Made by a program: the position numbers and the translations under genes. This document shows positions 1 to 9,237 of a DNA stretch of 64,000 bases, piece by piece (within the stretch, counting starts at the first letter, position 1; each line of letters opens with the position of its first letter). The DNA is from Pararobbsia silviterrae (GTDB taxonomy: Bacteria; Pseudomonadota; Gammaproteobacteria; Burkholderiales; Burkholderiaceae). The stretch lies in the NCBI RefSeq assembly GCF_003628125.1, contig NZ_RBZU01000001.1, positions 248,001 through 312,000 on the forward strand, read 5' to 3'. The notes beneath the pieces are model-generated. The model saw nothing but the letters and a program-made list of their open reading frames with translations. It had not been told where the DNA came from and did not search any database.

Positions 1-540
1 CACGGCGTGCTGACGCTGACGATGCACGATAACGGAGACGTCGAAGTCGACATGGGCGCGCCGAAGTTCGAGCCCGCGCAGATTCCGTTCGACGCTGCGG
101 GCGTCGCGCCGCGCGCCGAAGCGAACGACACGCTGTGGCCGCTCGACGTAGGCGGCGCGACGACGTGGATTTCGGTCGTCTCGATGGGCAATCCGCACGC
201 GGTCCAGGTCGTGGCCGACACCGAAACGGCCCCGGTCGGCATCGACGGTCCGCTGATCGAGCGGCATCCGCGGTTTCCGCAGCGCGTGAACGCGGGTTTC
301 ATGCAGATCGTCGATCGGCACGAGATCCGGCTGCGTGTCTATGAACGCGGCGCGGGCGAGACGCTCGCATGCGGTACGGGGGCGTGCGCGGCCGTCGTCG
401 CGGGTATCCGGCGCGGCTTGCTCGACTCGCCGGTCCGCGTCCAGACGCACGGCGGCGTGCTGACGATCGCATGGACCGGCGCCGAGGTGCATATGGCCGG
501 GCCGGCGAAAACGGTTTTTGAAGGCTCCATCGAAGTTTGA
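1..540 (+). CDS. dapF: Diaminopimelate epimerase, 3' part
   Basis: Catalyses LL- to meso-diaminopimelate epimerisation in the cytoplasm, for lysine and peptidoglycan synthesis. The reading frame is open from the first base, so the gene starts outside the window. About 179 C-terminal residues of a family of roughly 280 are visible, and the first catalytic cysteine is therefore not seen. The substrate-binding stretch GNPHAV and the second catalytic cysteine in ERGAGET-ACGTGAC are intact, and the C-terminus looks normal. The DUF484 gene follows within 14 bp, so the two are probably co-transcribed, as in many proteobacteria where dapF, DUF484 and xerC are linked. Confidence 0.95.
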   Translation, partial: HGVLTLTMHDNGDVEVDMGAPKFEPAQIPFDAAGVAPRAEANDTLWPLDVGGATTWISVVSMGNPHAVQVVADTETAPVGIDGPLIERHPRFPQRVNAGFMQIVDRHEIRLRVYERGAGETLACGTGACAAVVAGIRRGLLDSPVRVQTHGGVLTIAWTGAEVHMAGPAKTVFEGSIEV

Positions 541-554
541 CTACGGACGCATCC

Positions 555-1292
555 ATGTCGCTTAACGAACGCGAAATCGCCGAATACCTGCTCGCGAATC
601 CGCAATTCTTCGAACACCATGCCGAGCTGCTCGCGAGCATCAAGCTCATGAGCCCGCACGGAAACCGCGCCGTCTCGCTGCAGGAACGCCAGATGGACAT
701 GCTGCGCGACAAGAACAAGCAGATCGAACGCCGGCTTGCCGAGCTGCTGCGCTACGGGCACGAGAACGACAGCATCGCCGCGCGCTTCACGCGCTGGACG
801 TCGCGCGTGCTCGCCGAGCGCGATCCGCATGCGCTGCCGGCGACCGTCACGCGCGGCTTGCTCGAGATCTTCGAAGTGCCGCAGGCGGCGCTGCGTCTGT
901 GGGATGTCGCGGAGACGTATTCGATGGCCGATTTCTCGCGCTATGTCGGCGAGGAGGTCCGGATTTTCGCGAACAGTCTCGCGACGCCGTATTGCGGCGC
1001 GAACACGGGCTTCGAGGCCGCGCAATGGCTCGTGAGCGCGAACGCGGAAGCGCGCGCGATGACGGCCGACGGCAGCGACGGAGCCGGTTCGGCCGCGACC
1101 GACGGATCGACCGCGTCGATCGCGCTCGTCGCCTTGCGCGATCCGCAGCGCGAGGAAAGCGCGAACGCATTCGGTCTGCTGGTGCTCGGCTCGCACGATC
1201 CGCGACGTTTCCATGAGGGCATGGGCACCGATTTCCTCTCGCAGATCGGTTCGCTCGCGAGCGCCGCGCTGAGCCGGCTGCTCGCGCACTGA
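555..1292 (+). CDS. DUF484 family protein
   Basis: A protein of 245 residues. It opens with a conserved short helical motif (NEREIAEYLLANPQFFEHHAEL), continues with a coiled-coil stretch (about residues 40-70) and ends in a GAF-like domain. This is the DUF484 architecture. The biochemical role is not established; the family is usually encoded between dapF and xerC, as here. I chose the ATG at 555. A TTG at 537 overlapping the dapF stop would add six residues. There is no transmembrane segment. Family assignment is firm, function unknown. Confidence 0.9.
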   Translation: MSLNEREIAEYLLANPQFFEHHAELLASIKLMSPHGNRAVSLQERQMDMLRDKNKQIERRLAELLRYGHENDSIAARFTRWTSRVLAERDPHALPATVTRGLLEIFEVPQAALRLWDVAETYSMADFSRYVGEEVRIFANSLATPYCGANTGFEAAQWLVSANAEARAMTADGSDGAGSAATDGSTASIALVALRDPQREESANAFGLLVLGSHDPRRFHEGMGTDFLSQIGSLASAALSRLLAH

Positions 1293-1304
1293 ACGGGGAT
1301 CGCG

Positions 1305-2348
1305 ATGAACGGGGGCCCCCGCGAGCCACGCCAATCGGATCGGGGGGCGCCGGATGCCGAGGGGGATCCGACGTCGGCGACGCCCGAGTCGGACCGCCCC
1401 CACGCGGATCGTCCCGCGCAGCGCGATCCGTTGATCGCGGGGTATCTCTCGTCGATCGCGAACGAGCGCAAGCTATCGAGCTACACCTTGAGCGGCTACA
1501 CGCGCGAGCTCGACGTGCTCGCCGCGCTGGCGGGGACGCGTCCGCTCACGGCGCTGAGCGCGGTCGACATCCGCGGGGCTGCCGCGCGCGCGCATGCAAG
1601 CGGGCTCGCGCCGCGCACGATCGCGTACCGGCTTTCGATCTGGCGCAGCTTCTACCGCTGGGTCGCGCTGCACCACGAACTACCCGCCAATCCCGTCGCG
1701 ACGGTGCGCGCGCCGAAACGCGCCAAGACGCTGCCGAAGGCGATCTCCGCCGACGACGCGGCGCGCCTCATGGAGGCGCCGCCGATCCATCCCGACCATC
1801 CCGTCGAAAGCGCGCGCGACAAGGCGATGCTCGAACTGTTCTATTCGTCGGGCCTGCGGCTCGCGGAACTCGTCGGTCTCGACGTTCGATACACGGATCG
1901 CGACGGATACCGCTCGCTGGGCTGGATCGATCTCGATGCGGGCGACGTCCACGTGACCGGCAAGGGCAAGCGTCAGCGCATCGTGCCCGTCGGCGCCAAG
2001 GCGCGCGAGGCGTTGCTCGCATGGCTCGCCTTGCGCGACCAGTGGGTGCGTCACGATCCGCATCCGCTGTTCCTGTCGGTGCGCGGCAACCGGCTCTCGC
2101 GTTCGGTCATCCAGGATCGCGTCAAGCGGCTCGCCTTGCGCGCGGGCGTGCCCGCGAATGTCCATCCGCACGTGCTCCGGCACTCGTTCGCGACCCACGT
2201 GCTGCAGTCGAGCGGCGATCTGCGCGCCGTCCAGGAGATGCTCGGTCACGCGAGCATCGCGGCGACGCAGGTCTATACCTCGCTCGATTTCCAGCATCTC
2301 GCGAAGGTCTATGACGCCGCGCATCCGCGCGCGAAGAAACGCTCGTAA
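1305..2348 (+). CDS. xerC: Tyrosine recombinase XerC
   Basis: Site-specific recombinase that works with XerD at dif to resolve chromosome dimers at division. The protein has 347 residues, somewhat longer than the usual 300 or so. The extra length is a hydrophilic N-terminal extension of about 40 residues rich in Pro, Arg and Asp before the SAM-like core-binding domain (ERKLSSYTLSGYTREL). Catalytic residues visible are the first Arg in SGLRLAELVGLD, the H-x-x-R of HVLRHSFATH, the later His in LGHASI, and the nucleophile Tyr in TQVYTSLD. It lies 12 bp after the DUF484 gene. The dapF/DUF484 context favours XerC over XerD. Confidence 0.93.
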   Translation: MNGGPREPRQSDRGAPDAEGDPTSATPESDRPHADRPAQRDPLIAGYLSSIANERKLSSYTLSGYTRELDVLAALAGTRPLTALSAVDIRGAAARAHASGLAPRTIAYRLSIWRSFYRWVALHHELPANPVATVRAPKRAKTLPKAISADDAARLMEAPPIHPDHPVESARDKAMLELFYSSGLRLAELVGLDVRYTDRDGYRSLGWIDLDAGDVHVTGKGKRQRIVPVGAKAREALLAWLALRDQWVRHDPHPLFLSVRGNRLSRSVIQDRVKRLALRAGVPANVHPHVLRHSFATHVLQSSGDLRAVQEMLGHASIAATQVYTSLDFQHLAKVYDAAHPRAKKRS

Positions 2349-2362
2349 GTCCTGTCTCCTAT

Positions 2363-3562
2363 ATGAATACGCTGACCCTGAAGCCGGGCAAGGAGAAATC
2401 CTTGCTGCGCCGGCACCCGTGGATTTACCTGAACGCGATCGACCGCATCGACGGCCAGCCGGCGGCCGGCGCGACCGTCATCGTGCGTGCGCACGACGGC
2501 CGCTTTCTGGCGCGTGCCGCGTTCAGTCCCGTGTCGTCGATCCGCGCGCGCGCGTGGACGTTCGACGAGCGCGAGAGCGTCGATCATGCGTTCTTCAAGC
2601 GGCGTGTCCAGCGCGCGCTCGAACACCGCCGGGCGATGGTGAGCGGCACCGGCGCGGTTCGCCTGATCTTCGGGGAGGCCGACGGCCTGCCCGGCCTGAT
2701 CGTCGATCACTACCGGAGCGCCGATCAGGCGCGCGAGCAGCTCGTCTGCCAGTTCATGGCCGCGGGCGTCGAGGCCTGGAAGGACGCGATCGTCGCGGCG
2801 CTCGTCGGCGCGACGGGCTGCGCGCACGTCTATGAGCGTTCGGACGTGTCGATCCGCGAAAAGGAAGGGCTGGCGCAGACGACCGGCGTGCTCGCGGGCG
2901 ACGCGCCGCCCGATACGCTGATCGTCGACGAAGGCGGCGTGCGGTATCACGTCGACGTCCGGCACGGCCACAAGACCGGGTTCTATATCGATCAGCGCGA
3001 CAACCGGGCGCTGATCGCGCGTCACGCGGCGGGCCGCGAGGTGCTCAACTGCTTCTGCTACACGGGCGGCTTCTCGCTCGCGGCGCTCAAGGGCGGCGCG
3101 ACGCGCGTCGTATCGATCGACTCGTCGGGCGACGCGCTCGCGACGGCGCGCGCGAATGTCGAAGCGAATGCGTTCGACCCCGCGCGCGCCGAATGGCTCG
3201 ATGCCGACGCATTCCGGACCTTGCGCTCGCTCCATGACGGCGGCGCGCGCTTCGATCTCGTCGTGCTCGACCCGCCGAAGTTCGCGCCGTCGCAGCACCA
3301 TATCGAGCGCGCCGCGCGCGCATACAAGGACATCAACCTGTCGGGCTTCAGATTGTTGCGCCCGGGGGGCCTGCTTGCGACGTATTCGTGTTCAGGCGCG
3401 ATTGATGCGCTGCTGTTCCAGAAGATCGTCGCGGGCGCGGCCGCCGATGCGGGCGTCGACGTGCGGATCCTCGGTCGGCTCGGTGCGGGCGTCGATCACC
3501 CGATGCTCGCGAGTTTTCCTGAAGGCGAGTACTTGAAAGGACTCTGGTTGCAACGCATCTAG
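2363..3562 (+). CDS. rlmI: Class I SAM-dependent rRNA methyltransferase, RlmI-like
   Basis: A protein of 399 residues with an N-terminal PUA-like RNA-binding domain (starting LKPGKEKSLLRRHPWI), a central linking domain with FGEADGLPGLIVDHY, and a C-terminal Rossmann methyltransferase domain with LNCFCYTGGFSLAAL (SAM binding) and VLDPPKFAPSQ. The YSCSG segment carries a cysteine placed like the catalytic cysteine of m5C methyltransferases. E. coli RlmI makes m5C1962 in 23S rRNA, and this is the likely role. Exact target specificity cannot be read from sequence. It follows xerC by 14 bp and probably ends that operon. Confidence 0.85.
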   Translation: MNTLTLKPGKEKSLLRRHPWIYLNAIDRIDGQPAAGATVIVRAHDGRFLARAAFSPVSSIRARAWTFDERESVDHAFFKRRVQRALEHRRAMVSGTGAVRLIFGEADGLPGLIVDHYRSADQAREQLVCQFMAAGVEAWKDAIVAALVGATGCAHVYERSDVSIREKEGLAQTTGVLAGDAPPDTLIVDEGGVRYHVDVRHGHKTGFYIDQRDNRALIARHAAGREVLNCFCYTGGFSLAALKGGATRVVSIDSSGDALATARANVEANAFDPARAEWLDADAFRTLRSLHDGGARFDLVVLDPPKFAPSQHHIERAARAYKDINLSGFRLLRPGGLLATYSCSGAIDALLFQKIVAGAAADAGVDVRILGRLGAGVDHPMLASFPEGEYLKGLWLQRI

Positions 3563-3638
3563 GGGATCCGGCCGGACGGCCGGCGAAGCCGTGCGCGCCG
3601 CGCGTCGATTGCGAGGATCTTGACGCATGTGCTTCAAT

Positions 3639-3651
3639 GTAATGTTATTAC
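3639..3651. promoter_or_regulatory. Possible Zur operator
   Basis: The sequence GTAATGTTATTAC is an inverted repeat (GTAAT-3-ATTAC) lying 85 bp before the COG0523 GTPase gene. It stands out as AT-rich in a very GC-rich gap. The left part, GTAATGTTAT, equals one half of the general proteobacterial Zur consensus (GTAATGTTATAACATTAC type). The right half is shortened, so this is a tentative call. Confidence 0.4.
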
Positions 3652-3735
3652 GCCGGCCCGGTACCCCGGGACGGCGACCGACCATCACGCTGCGGCGGTC
3701 CGTCTGGACACCGCGGCGCATCGACGAGACAAGTT

Positions 3736-4827
3736 ATGGCGAGCACGGCTAACAGCATGATCCCGGTCACGATCCTGACCGGATTTCTCGGCAGCGGCAA
3801 AACCACGCTGCTCAAGCGGATTCTCGGCGAGCAGCACGGTCTCAAGATCGCGGTCATCGAGAACGAGTTCGGCGCGGAGAACATCGACAACGAAATTCTC
3901 GTGCAGGACAGCAACGAACAGATCGTCCAGATGAGCAATGGCTGCATCTGTTGCACGATCCGGGGCGACCTGGTCCGCGCGCTCGGCGATCTCGCCGCCC
4001 AGCGCACGCAGGGCAAGCTCGATTTCGATCGCGTGGTCATCGAGACCACGGGTCTCGCGAATCCCGGCCCGGTGGCGCAAACGTTCTTCATCGACGATCA
4101 AGTGGCGTCCGATTTCCTGCTCGACGCGGTGATCACGCTCGTCGACGCGAAACATGCGAACCAGCAGCTCGACGAACATGAGGTCGTTCAGCGCCAGGTC
4201 GGGTTCGCCGATCGCCTGTTCGTCACGAAGTCCGATCTCGTCGACGGCGGCGCGCTCGAAGGGCTGCGCCATCGCCTGCTGCATATGAACCCGCGCGCGC
4301 CGATCAGCACGGTCAACTTCGGCGAAGCCGACATCAAGCAGATCTTCGATCTCAAGGGCTTCAACCTCAACGCGAAGCTCGAGATCGATCCCGACTTCCT
4401 CGCCGAAGACGCGCACGATCATGACCATGACCACGCGCATGATCACGATCATGCCGACTGCGATCACGATCATGGCCAGTGCGCGCACGAGGGTCACGAT
4501 CATGCGCACCATCACCACGCGCATCATGACGACCGGATCAAGTCGTTCGTCTTCCGGAGCGACCGTCCGTTCGACGCCAAAAAGCTCGAGGATTTTCTCG
4601 GCGGGGTGTTGCAGATTTATGGTGAGCGGCTGCTCCGATATAAGGGCGTGCTATATATGAAAGGCATCGACCGCCGCGTGGTGTTCCAAGGCGTGCATCA
4701 GATGATGGGGAGCGATCTGGCGTCGCGCTGGATGCCGGCCGACAAGAAGAACAGCAAAATGGTTTTTATTGGCGTGGATTTGCCGCAGGACCTGATTATC
4801 GATGGTTTGACCGCGTGTCTCGCGTGA
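3736..4827 (+). CDS. COG0523 (CobW/ZigA-like) GTP-binding metallochaperone
   Basis: A protein of 363 residues with a GTPase domain: Walker A GFLGSGKT (16-23), the family metal-binding motif CICC (70-73), switch/Walker B region ETTGLANPGP, and TKSD (164-167) for guanine specificity. Residues about 227-265 form a strongly His/Asp-rich loop (runs of HDHD and HHHH), typical of zinc-handling members. A CobW_C domain follows (FVFRSDRPFD to the end). It probably delivers or stores zinc in the cytoplasm; cobalamin synthesis is unlikely because no cob genes are near. A possible Zur box lies upstream and dksA downstream, an arrangement that recalls the Zur-controlled COG0523/dksA2 pair of Pseudomonas. 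Metal specificity is inferred. Confidence 0.88.
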   Translation: MASTANSMIPVTILTGFLGSGKTTLLKRILGEQHGLKIAVIENEFGAENIDNEILVQDSNEQIVQMSNGCICCTIRGDLVRALGDLAAQRTQGKLDFDRVVIETTGLANPGPVAQTFFIDDQVASDFLLDAVITLVDAKHANQQLDEHEVVQRQVGFADRLFVTKSDLVDGGALEGLRHRLLHMNPRAPISTVNFGEADIKQIFDLKGFNLNAKLEIDPDFLAEDAHDHDHDHAHDHDHADCDHDHGQCAHEGHDHAHHHHAHHDDRIKSFVFRSDRPFDAKKLEDFLGGVLQIYGERLLRYKGVLYMKGIDRRVVFQGVHQMMGSDLASRWMPADKKNSKMVFIGVDLPQDLIIDGLTACLA

Positions 4828-4870
4828 TAATCGGAGCGTGCAGGCGGGGATTATTTCCGGTGGCTTCGCG

Positions 4871-4901
4871 TTGGTTTGGGCCAATCTGATTCAGTTACAA
4901 T
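4871..4901 (+). promoter_or_regulatory. Putative dksA promoter
   Basis: TACAAT (4896-4901) is a good sigma-70 -10 element. A weak -35, TTGGTT (4871-4876), lies 19 bp upstream. The leader to the dksA ATG is about 140 nt and contains a GC-rich inverted repeat (GCGGAGTCGCCACTCCGC). Confidence 0.35.
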
Positions 4902-5046
4902 ACGACCCCACTGGAGATACCACGGAGTTCGGCCCCGTGCCGGCGTGGCGCGTCGAGGCCCGGAATATCGGGCTTGCGGCGGAGTCGCCACTCCGCGACG
5001 GACATTGCAAAGCGGGTTGATACTCGCACGGAAGATAGCAAGCAAG

Positions 5047-5463
5047 ATGACGAAACGACTCTTGACGGAAGCCGAAATCCTGAAGATGAGCGAGAAGGAT
5101 TACATGAATGAAGATCAGCTCGCGTTCTTCAAAAACCGGCTCGAACAGCTTCAGGCGGAGATCCTTCGCAACGCGGGGCAGACGACCGAAAACCTCCGTG
5201 AAACCGTGATCGTGCCCGACCCGGCCGACCGTGCGACGATCGAGGAAGAGCATGCGCTCGAACTGCGCACGCGCGATCGTGAGCGCAAGCTGCTCAAGAA
5301 GGTGCAGCAATCGCTCGCGCGGATCGAATCGGGTGAATACGGTTGGTGCGAGGAGACCGGCGAGCCGATCGGTGTGCCGCGCATGCTCGCGCGCCCGACC
5401 GCGACGCTCTCGCTCGAAGCACAGGAACGTCGCGAACTTCGCCAGAAGCTGTTCGGCGACTGA
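5047..5463 (+). CDS. dksA: RNA polymerase-binding regulator DksA, single-cysteine type
   Basis: A protein of 138 residues that binds the RNA polymerase secondary channel and, with ppGpp, adjusts initiation at rRNA and amino-acid promoters. The coiled-coil tip carries the functional DxxDxA motif (D58, D61, A63) followed by the conserved helix ELRTRDRERKLLKK. The zinc-finger region keeps only C101; the other three ligand positions are T104, S122 and A125. Such single-Cys forms occur in alpha- and betaproteobacteria and are expected to fold without zinc. The ATG at 5047 was chosen because the N-terminus matches the family; in-frame codons upstream lie in the leader. A strong terminator follows. 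Confidence 0.95.
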   Translation: MTKRLLTEAEILKMSEKDYMNEDQLAFFKNRLEQLQAEILRNAGQTTENLRETVIVPDPADRATIEEEHALELRTRDRERKLLKKVQQSLARIESGEYGWCEETGEPIGVPRMLARPTATLSLEAQERRELRQKLFGD

Positions 5464-5522
5464 TCGCCTGCCGGGCCTGCCGCGACTCGGCGCAGCGCGC
5501 CGTGGGTGGCTGTCCGTCCTTG

Positions 5523-5557
5523 AAAAAAACCGACTGTCCGTCCAGTCGGTTTTTTTT
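5523..5557. terminator. Bidirectional rho-independent terminator after dksA
   Basis: Stem CCGACTG/CAGTCGG (5530-5536 with 5543-5549), a 6-nt loop, eight T on the right and seven A on the left. Confidence 0.9.
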
Positions 5558-5591
5558 CGCCGATGCATCGCATCGGTGTGCCGACGCCGAC

Positions 5592-5668
5592 GCCGAGAGC
5601 CGAGAGCCGAGAGCCGAGAGCCGAGAGCCGAGAGCCAAGAGCCAAGAGCCAAGAGCCAAGAGCCAAGA
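5592..5668. repeat. Heptamer tandem array, 11 copies
   Basis: Six perfect copies of GCCGAGA (5592-5633) run directly into five copies of GCCAAGA (5634-5668). The two blocks differ by one G-to-A change, which suggests that one mutated unit was itself amplified. The array lies between the dksA and porin terminators, so it is probably untranscribed. Confidence 0.95.
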
Positions 5669-5697
5669 CGTCATGTCGCGGCCTGTCGAGCGCGCAT

Positions 5698-5728
5698 AAA
5701 AAAACCCGCCGTTGCCCCGGCGGGTTTT
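5698..5728 (-). terminator. Rho-independent terminator of porin gene
   Basis: Read on the minus strand the stem is GGCGGGT paired with ACCCGCC around an 8-nt loop, followed by a run of seven T. It sits 24 bp beyond the porin stop codon. Confidence 0.88.
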
Positions 5729-5751
5729 GTGTCTTGCGGTACAGCCGTCGC

Positions 5752-6918
5752 TTAGAAGCGCGTACGGATGCCCGTCGTGACGACGACTTGATTGGCCGTC
5801 GACGACGTGCCGCCCGAGTACGAGATGTACGCGTGGTTATCTTGGCCGATGGCGTGCTGATACAGGCCTTCGACGTAGACGTCGGTCCGCTTGGACAGTG
5901 CGTAATCGATCTGGAGGTCAGCCGACGTCCACTTCGGATCGGTTTCACCCGAAGCGCCCGGGCCGAACGCGCTGATCGAACCGTCGGTGTACGTGAACGC
6001 GCCGCCGATGCTCAGTGCGGGCGTCAGGTTGTACTTGCCGTTGGCTTCGTAGTTGTTGAACTTGTACGAGCCCGCCAGCGTGCCGTAGTACTGCGATTGC
6101 GTGTAGACGAAGGCGACGAGTGCCGGTCCGACCGCGTAGTTCACGCCGCCGCCGAAGATCCGCTGGGTTTGCGCAGCGATCTGGAAGCCGTTCGTGCCGA
6201 ACAGCGTCGTGTCCTTGCCGACCGAGCTCGATTCCTTCTGGTCGACCGCGCCGGCCGTCGAGCCCGCGTTCTGCGCGCCCGTGTTGCCCGAGCCTTGAAC
6301 TTGCAGGTAAGCCGCGGCGGCCTTCAACGGACCCCAGTTGTAGCTCGCACCGAAGCTGTACAGACGGTTTTCCGTGAAGTCCGTGCTGTTCGAGAACGCG
6401 TAGACCGCGCCGGCCTTGAAGCCATTGATCAGCGGCGAGGTGTACTTGACGGCGTTGTCGACGCGGAACGAGTTGTTCAGGTTGTCGTTATCGAAGACGT
6501 GCTGGAACCACGTACCGCCCCACGAACCCGTTGCCGACAGCGGCGCGACGAAGTCGACGACCGAGTCGTACTGACGGCCGAGAGTGATCGTACCGTATTG
6601 CGTGCTCGACAGACCCACGAACGCTTGACGGCCGAACAGGCGGCTATCCTGGCTGCTCGTGCCGTTCTGGATGTTGAAGCCGCTTTCCAACACGAAGATC
6701 GCGCTCAGACCGCCGCCGAGATCTTCCGTGCCGCGCACGCCCCAGCGGTTGCTGCTGGCTGCGCCGTAGGCGGCTTGGATCAGATGGCCCGCCGTACCGG
6801 CGTTGTTCGTGTAGGCGATGCCGGCGTCGAGCAAGCCGTACAGCGTGACCGAGCTTTGGGCATGTGCCATCGAAACGAGGGCGCTCGATGCTGCGAGAGC
6901 AAGGAGAGTCTTCTTCAT
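5752..6918 (-). CDS. Outer-membrane porin, OpcP/Porin_4 family
   Basis: A protein of 388 residues with a signal peptide (MKKTLLALAASSALVSMAHA, cleavage before QSS) and the family start QSSVTLYGLLDAGI. Alternating beta-strand patterns follow (for example GVRGTEDLGGGLSAIF, LGRQYDSV), and the C-terminus ends ...GIRTRF with the terminal Phe needed for barrel assembly. It should form trimeric 16-strand general-diffusion pores in the outer membrane. The start has a good ribosome site (GGAG). It is monocistronic with its own terminator. Pore selectivity cannot be predicted. It is only distantly similar to the second porin at 60.3 kb. Confidence 0.93.
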   Translation of the reverse strand: MKKTLLALAASSALVSMAHAQSSVTLYGLLDAGIAYTNNAGTAGHLIQAAYGAASSNRWGVRGTEDLGGGLSAIFVLESGFNIQNGTSSQDSRLFGRQAFVGLSSTQYGTITLGRQYDSVVDFVAPLSATGSWGGTWFQHVFDNDNLNNSFRVDNAVKYTSPLINGFKAGAVYAFSNSTDFTENRLYSFGASYNWGPLKAAAAYLQVQGSGNTGAQNAGSTAGAVDQKESSSVGKDTTLFGTNGFQIAAQTQRIFGGGVNYAVGPALVAFVYTQSQYYGTLAGSYKFNNYEANGKYNLTPALSIGGAFTYTDGSISAFGPGASGETDPKWTSADLQIDYALSKRTDVYVEGLYQHAIGQDNHAYISYSGGTSSTANQVVVTTGIRTRF

Positions 6919-7346
6919 CTGTACAACTCCGTAAGTGGGCGCTCGGGGTTCGAAAGACCCGAGATCGGAGCCGAGTGTAGGGAAGCTCGCTCACGATCGC
7001 ATAGTTCCATCAGACGTAACAGTCTTTTACGTAATTTGATTTAATGAAGAATGTTTTAGCCAAGAAGCCTTTGCGGATAAGGGTTTGCTATGATCGCGCC
7101 CCATTAAATTTTCTTTATCAGATTGAAACGATATTTTTGTGAATGTTGCATTACAGAGACATCACGAATACGCAACGCGGGCTTTCCCGTAGCGGGAATT
7201 TGTTTATTCGAGACAAACATATATTGATCGTCTAGGCCCGCATAACGCGCGAGGCGCCTCTTGATAAATCGAAGTACGCCCTAACGTACCGACCCATGTT
7301 GCCGTCCAAGCGGCATGGATTCGAAGATTTCAACCAAGGAACGCTC
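6919..7346. other. Divergent intergenic region porin/hslV
   Basis: A 428-bp gap with an unusually AT-rich core (about 7010-7250) that should hold the porin promoter (minus) and the hslV promoter (plus). CCCATGT at 7293-7299 resembles the -10 of heat-shock (sigma-32) promoters, which would suit hslVU, but I see no correctly spaced -35. No credible gene. Confidence 0.5.
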
Positions 7347-7883
7347 ATGGAGCAATATCACGGCACGACGATCGTCTCGGTCCGGCGCGGCAAGCAGGTT
7401 GCGCTCGGCGGGGACGGCCAGGTGACGCTTGGCAATGTCGTCATGAAGGGTTCGGCGCGCAAAGTCCGCCGGATCTTCAATGGCAAGGTGCTCGTCGGAT
7501 TCGCGGGCGCCACCGCCGATGCGTTCTCGCTGCTCGACCGGTTCGAGGGCAAGCTCGAGAAGCACCAGGGCAATCTGACGCGCGCCGCCGTCGAACTCGC
7601 GAAGGACTGGCGGACCGATCGTATGCTGCGCAGGCTCGAGGCGATGATGATCGTCGCCGATGCCGAGACGACGCTCGTGCTCACGGGCAACGGCGACGTG
7701 CTCGACCCCGAAGGCGGCGTCTGCGCGATCGGCTCGGGCGGCAACTATGCGCAGTCCGCCGCGATCGCCCTTGTCGAGTATACGGAGCTCAGCGCGCGCG
7801 ACGTCGTCGAGAAGTCGCTCAAGATCGCCGGCGATCTCTGTATCTATACGAATCACAACCTCGTCATCGAAACGCTCGAGTAA
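7347..7883 (+). CDS. hslV: ATP-dependent protease HslV (ClpQ), proteolytic subunit
   Basis: A protein of 178 residues forming the double-hexamer proteolytic core of the bacterial proteasome-like HslUV protease. The N-terminal threonine nucleophile is in TTIVSVRRG. It is preceded by a short propeptide (MEQYHG), so processing must remove six residues, as in other Burkholderia-type HslV. The conserved [17 protein letters not shown] and GSGG segments are present. I chose the ATG at 7347 because it has a ribosome site (AAGGA); an upstream ATG at 7296 would add a non-conserved N-terminus. hslU follows after 9 bp in the same operon. Confidence 0.95.
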   Translation: MEQYHGTTIVSVRRGKQVALGGDGQVTLGNVVMKGSARKVRRIFNGKVLVGFAGATADAFSLLDRFEGKLEKHQGNLTRAAVELAKDWRTDRMLRRLEAMMIVADAETTLVLTGNGDVLDPEGGVCAIGSGGNYAQSAAIALVEYTELSARDVVEKSLKIAGDLCIYTNHNLVIETLE

Positions 7884-7892
7884 GGACACCCC

Positions 7893-9230
7893 ATGAGCAA
7901 TATGACGCCCGCCGAGATCGTCTCGGAGCTGGACAAACACATCATCGGCCAAGGCAAGGCCAAACGCGCCGTGGCCGTCGCGTTGCGCAACCGTTGGCGT
8001 CGCCAGCAGGTCGCCGATCCGCTGCGGCAGGAAATCACGCCGAAGAACATTCTGATGATCGGGCCGACCGGCGTCGGCAAGACCGAGATCGCACGCCGTC
8101 TCGCGAAGCTCGCCGATGCACCGTTCATCAAGATCGAGGCGACGAAGTTCACCGAAGTCGGCTATGTCGGCCGCGATGTCGACAGCATCGTGCGCGATCT
8201 CGCCGAAATCGCGATCAAGCAGACGCGCGAGACCGAGATGCGCAAGGTCCGCACGAAAGCCGAGGATCGCGCCGAGGACCGCGTGCTCGATATCCTGATT
8301 CCGCCGACGCGCGCGCCGGGCGGTTTTGGCTCGTTGCCGGCCGAGGAAGACGACAACCCGACGCGTCAGACGTTTCGCAAGCGTCTGCGCGAAGGCCTGC
8401 TCGACGACAAGGAAGTCGAACTCGATATCGAGGCGCCGCAACCCGGCATGGACATCATGGGTCCGCCGGGCATGGAGGAAATGACCGAGCAGATCCGCGG
8501 CATGTTCGCCAATATGGGCGGCGGCAAGAAGCAGCGGCGCAAGGTGCGCGTCAAGGAAGCGATGAAGCTGCTGATCGACGAGGAAGCCGCGAAGATGCTC
8601 AACGACGAGGAGGTCAAGACGAAGGCCATCCAGAACGTCGAGCAGAACGGCATCGTGTTTCTCGACGAGATCGACAAAATCGCGTCGCGCAGCGAGGTCG
8701 GCGGCGCCGAAGTGTCGCGCGCGGGCGTGCAGCGCGATTTGCTGCCGCTCGTCGAAGGGACCACGATCAATACGAAATACGGGATGATCAAGACGGATCA
8801 CATCCTGTTCATCGCAAGCGGCGCGTTTCATCTCGCGAAGCCGAGCGATCTGATTCCCGAGCTGCAGGGCCGCTTTCCGATTCGCGTCGAACTTGATTCG
8901 CTGTCGGTCGAGGACTTCGAGTCGATCCTCGTGCAAACGGATGCGAGCCTCGTCAAGCAATATCAGGCGTTGCTCGCGACCGACGACGTCGCGCTCGAAT
9001 TCGCGCCCGACGGCATCCGGCGTCTCGCGGAGATTGCGTACTCGGTCAACGAGAAGACCGAAAACATCGGCGCCCGCCGTCTGTATACGGTGATCGAGAA
9101 GCTGCTCGAGGAAGTCTCGTTCGAGGCCGGGAACCACACGGGGCGAACGGTTCACGTCGACGCGCAGTACGTCAACGATGCGCTCGGCGAAGTCGCCGAA
9201 AACGAGGACCTCTCGCGCTACGTGCTCTGA
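7893..9230 (+). CDS. hslU: HslU (ClpY) ATPase subunit
   Basis: A AAA+ unfoldase of 445 residues that feeds substrates into HslV. The N-domain starts [16 protein letters not shown]. Walker A is GPTGVGKT (57-64), the intermediate I-domain covers about residues 110-240, Walker B is VFLDEID, and the sensor/arginine region is GRFPIRVEL. The C-terminus DLSRYVL is the conserved tail that docks into HslV pockets. The start lies 9 bp after hslV with an AGGA ribosome site. Confidence 0.96.
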   Translation: MSNMTPAEIVSELDKHIIGQGKAKRAVAVALRNRWRRQQVADPLRQEITPKNILMIGPTGVGKTEIARRLAKLADAPFIKIEATKFTEVGYVGRDVDSIVRDLAEIAIKQTRETEMRKVRTKAEDRAEDRVLDILIPPTRAPGGFGSLPAEEDDNPTRQTFRKRLREGLLDDKEVELDIEAPQPGMDIMGPPGMEEMTEQIRGMFANMGGGKKQRRKVRVKEAMKLLIDEEAAKMLNDEEVKTKAIQNVEQNGIVFLDEIDKIASRSEVGGAEVSRAGVQRDLLPLVEGTTINTKYGMIKTDHILFIASGAFHLAKPSDLIPELQGRFPIRVELDSLSVEDFESILVQTDASLVKQYQALLATDDVALEFAPDGIRRLAEIAYSVNEKTENIGARRLYTVIEKLLEEVSFEAGNHTGRTVHVDAQYVNDALGEVAENEDLSRYVL

Positions 9231-9237
9231 TGGACGA

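Noticed and set aside
5592-5668. CRISPR array
   Set aside because: Units are directly adjacent with no spacers, and no cas genes are present. The same holds for the other arrays.
7266-7300. Full heat-shock promoter for hslVU
   Set aside because: CCCATGT fits the -10, but no CTTGAA-like -35 lies at 13-17 bp; only noted in the intergenic entry.
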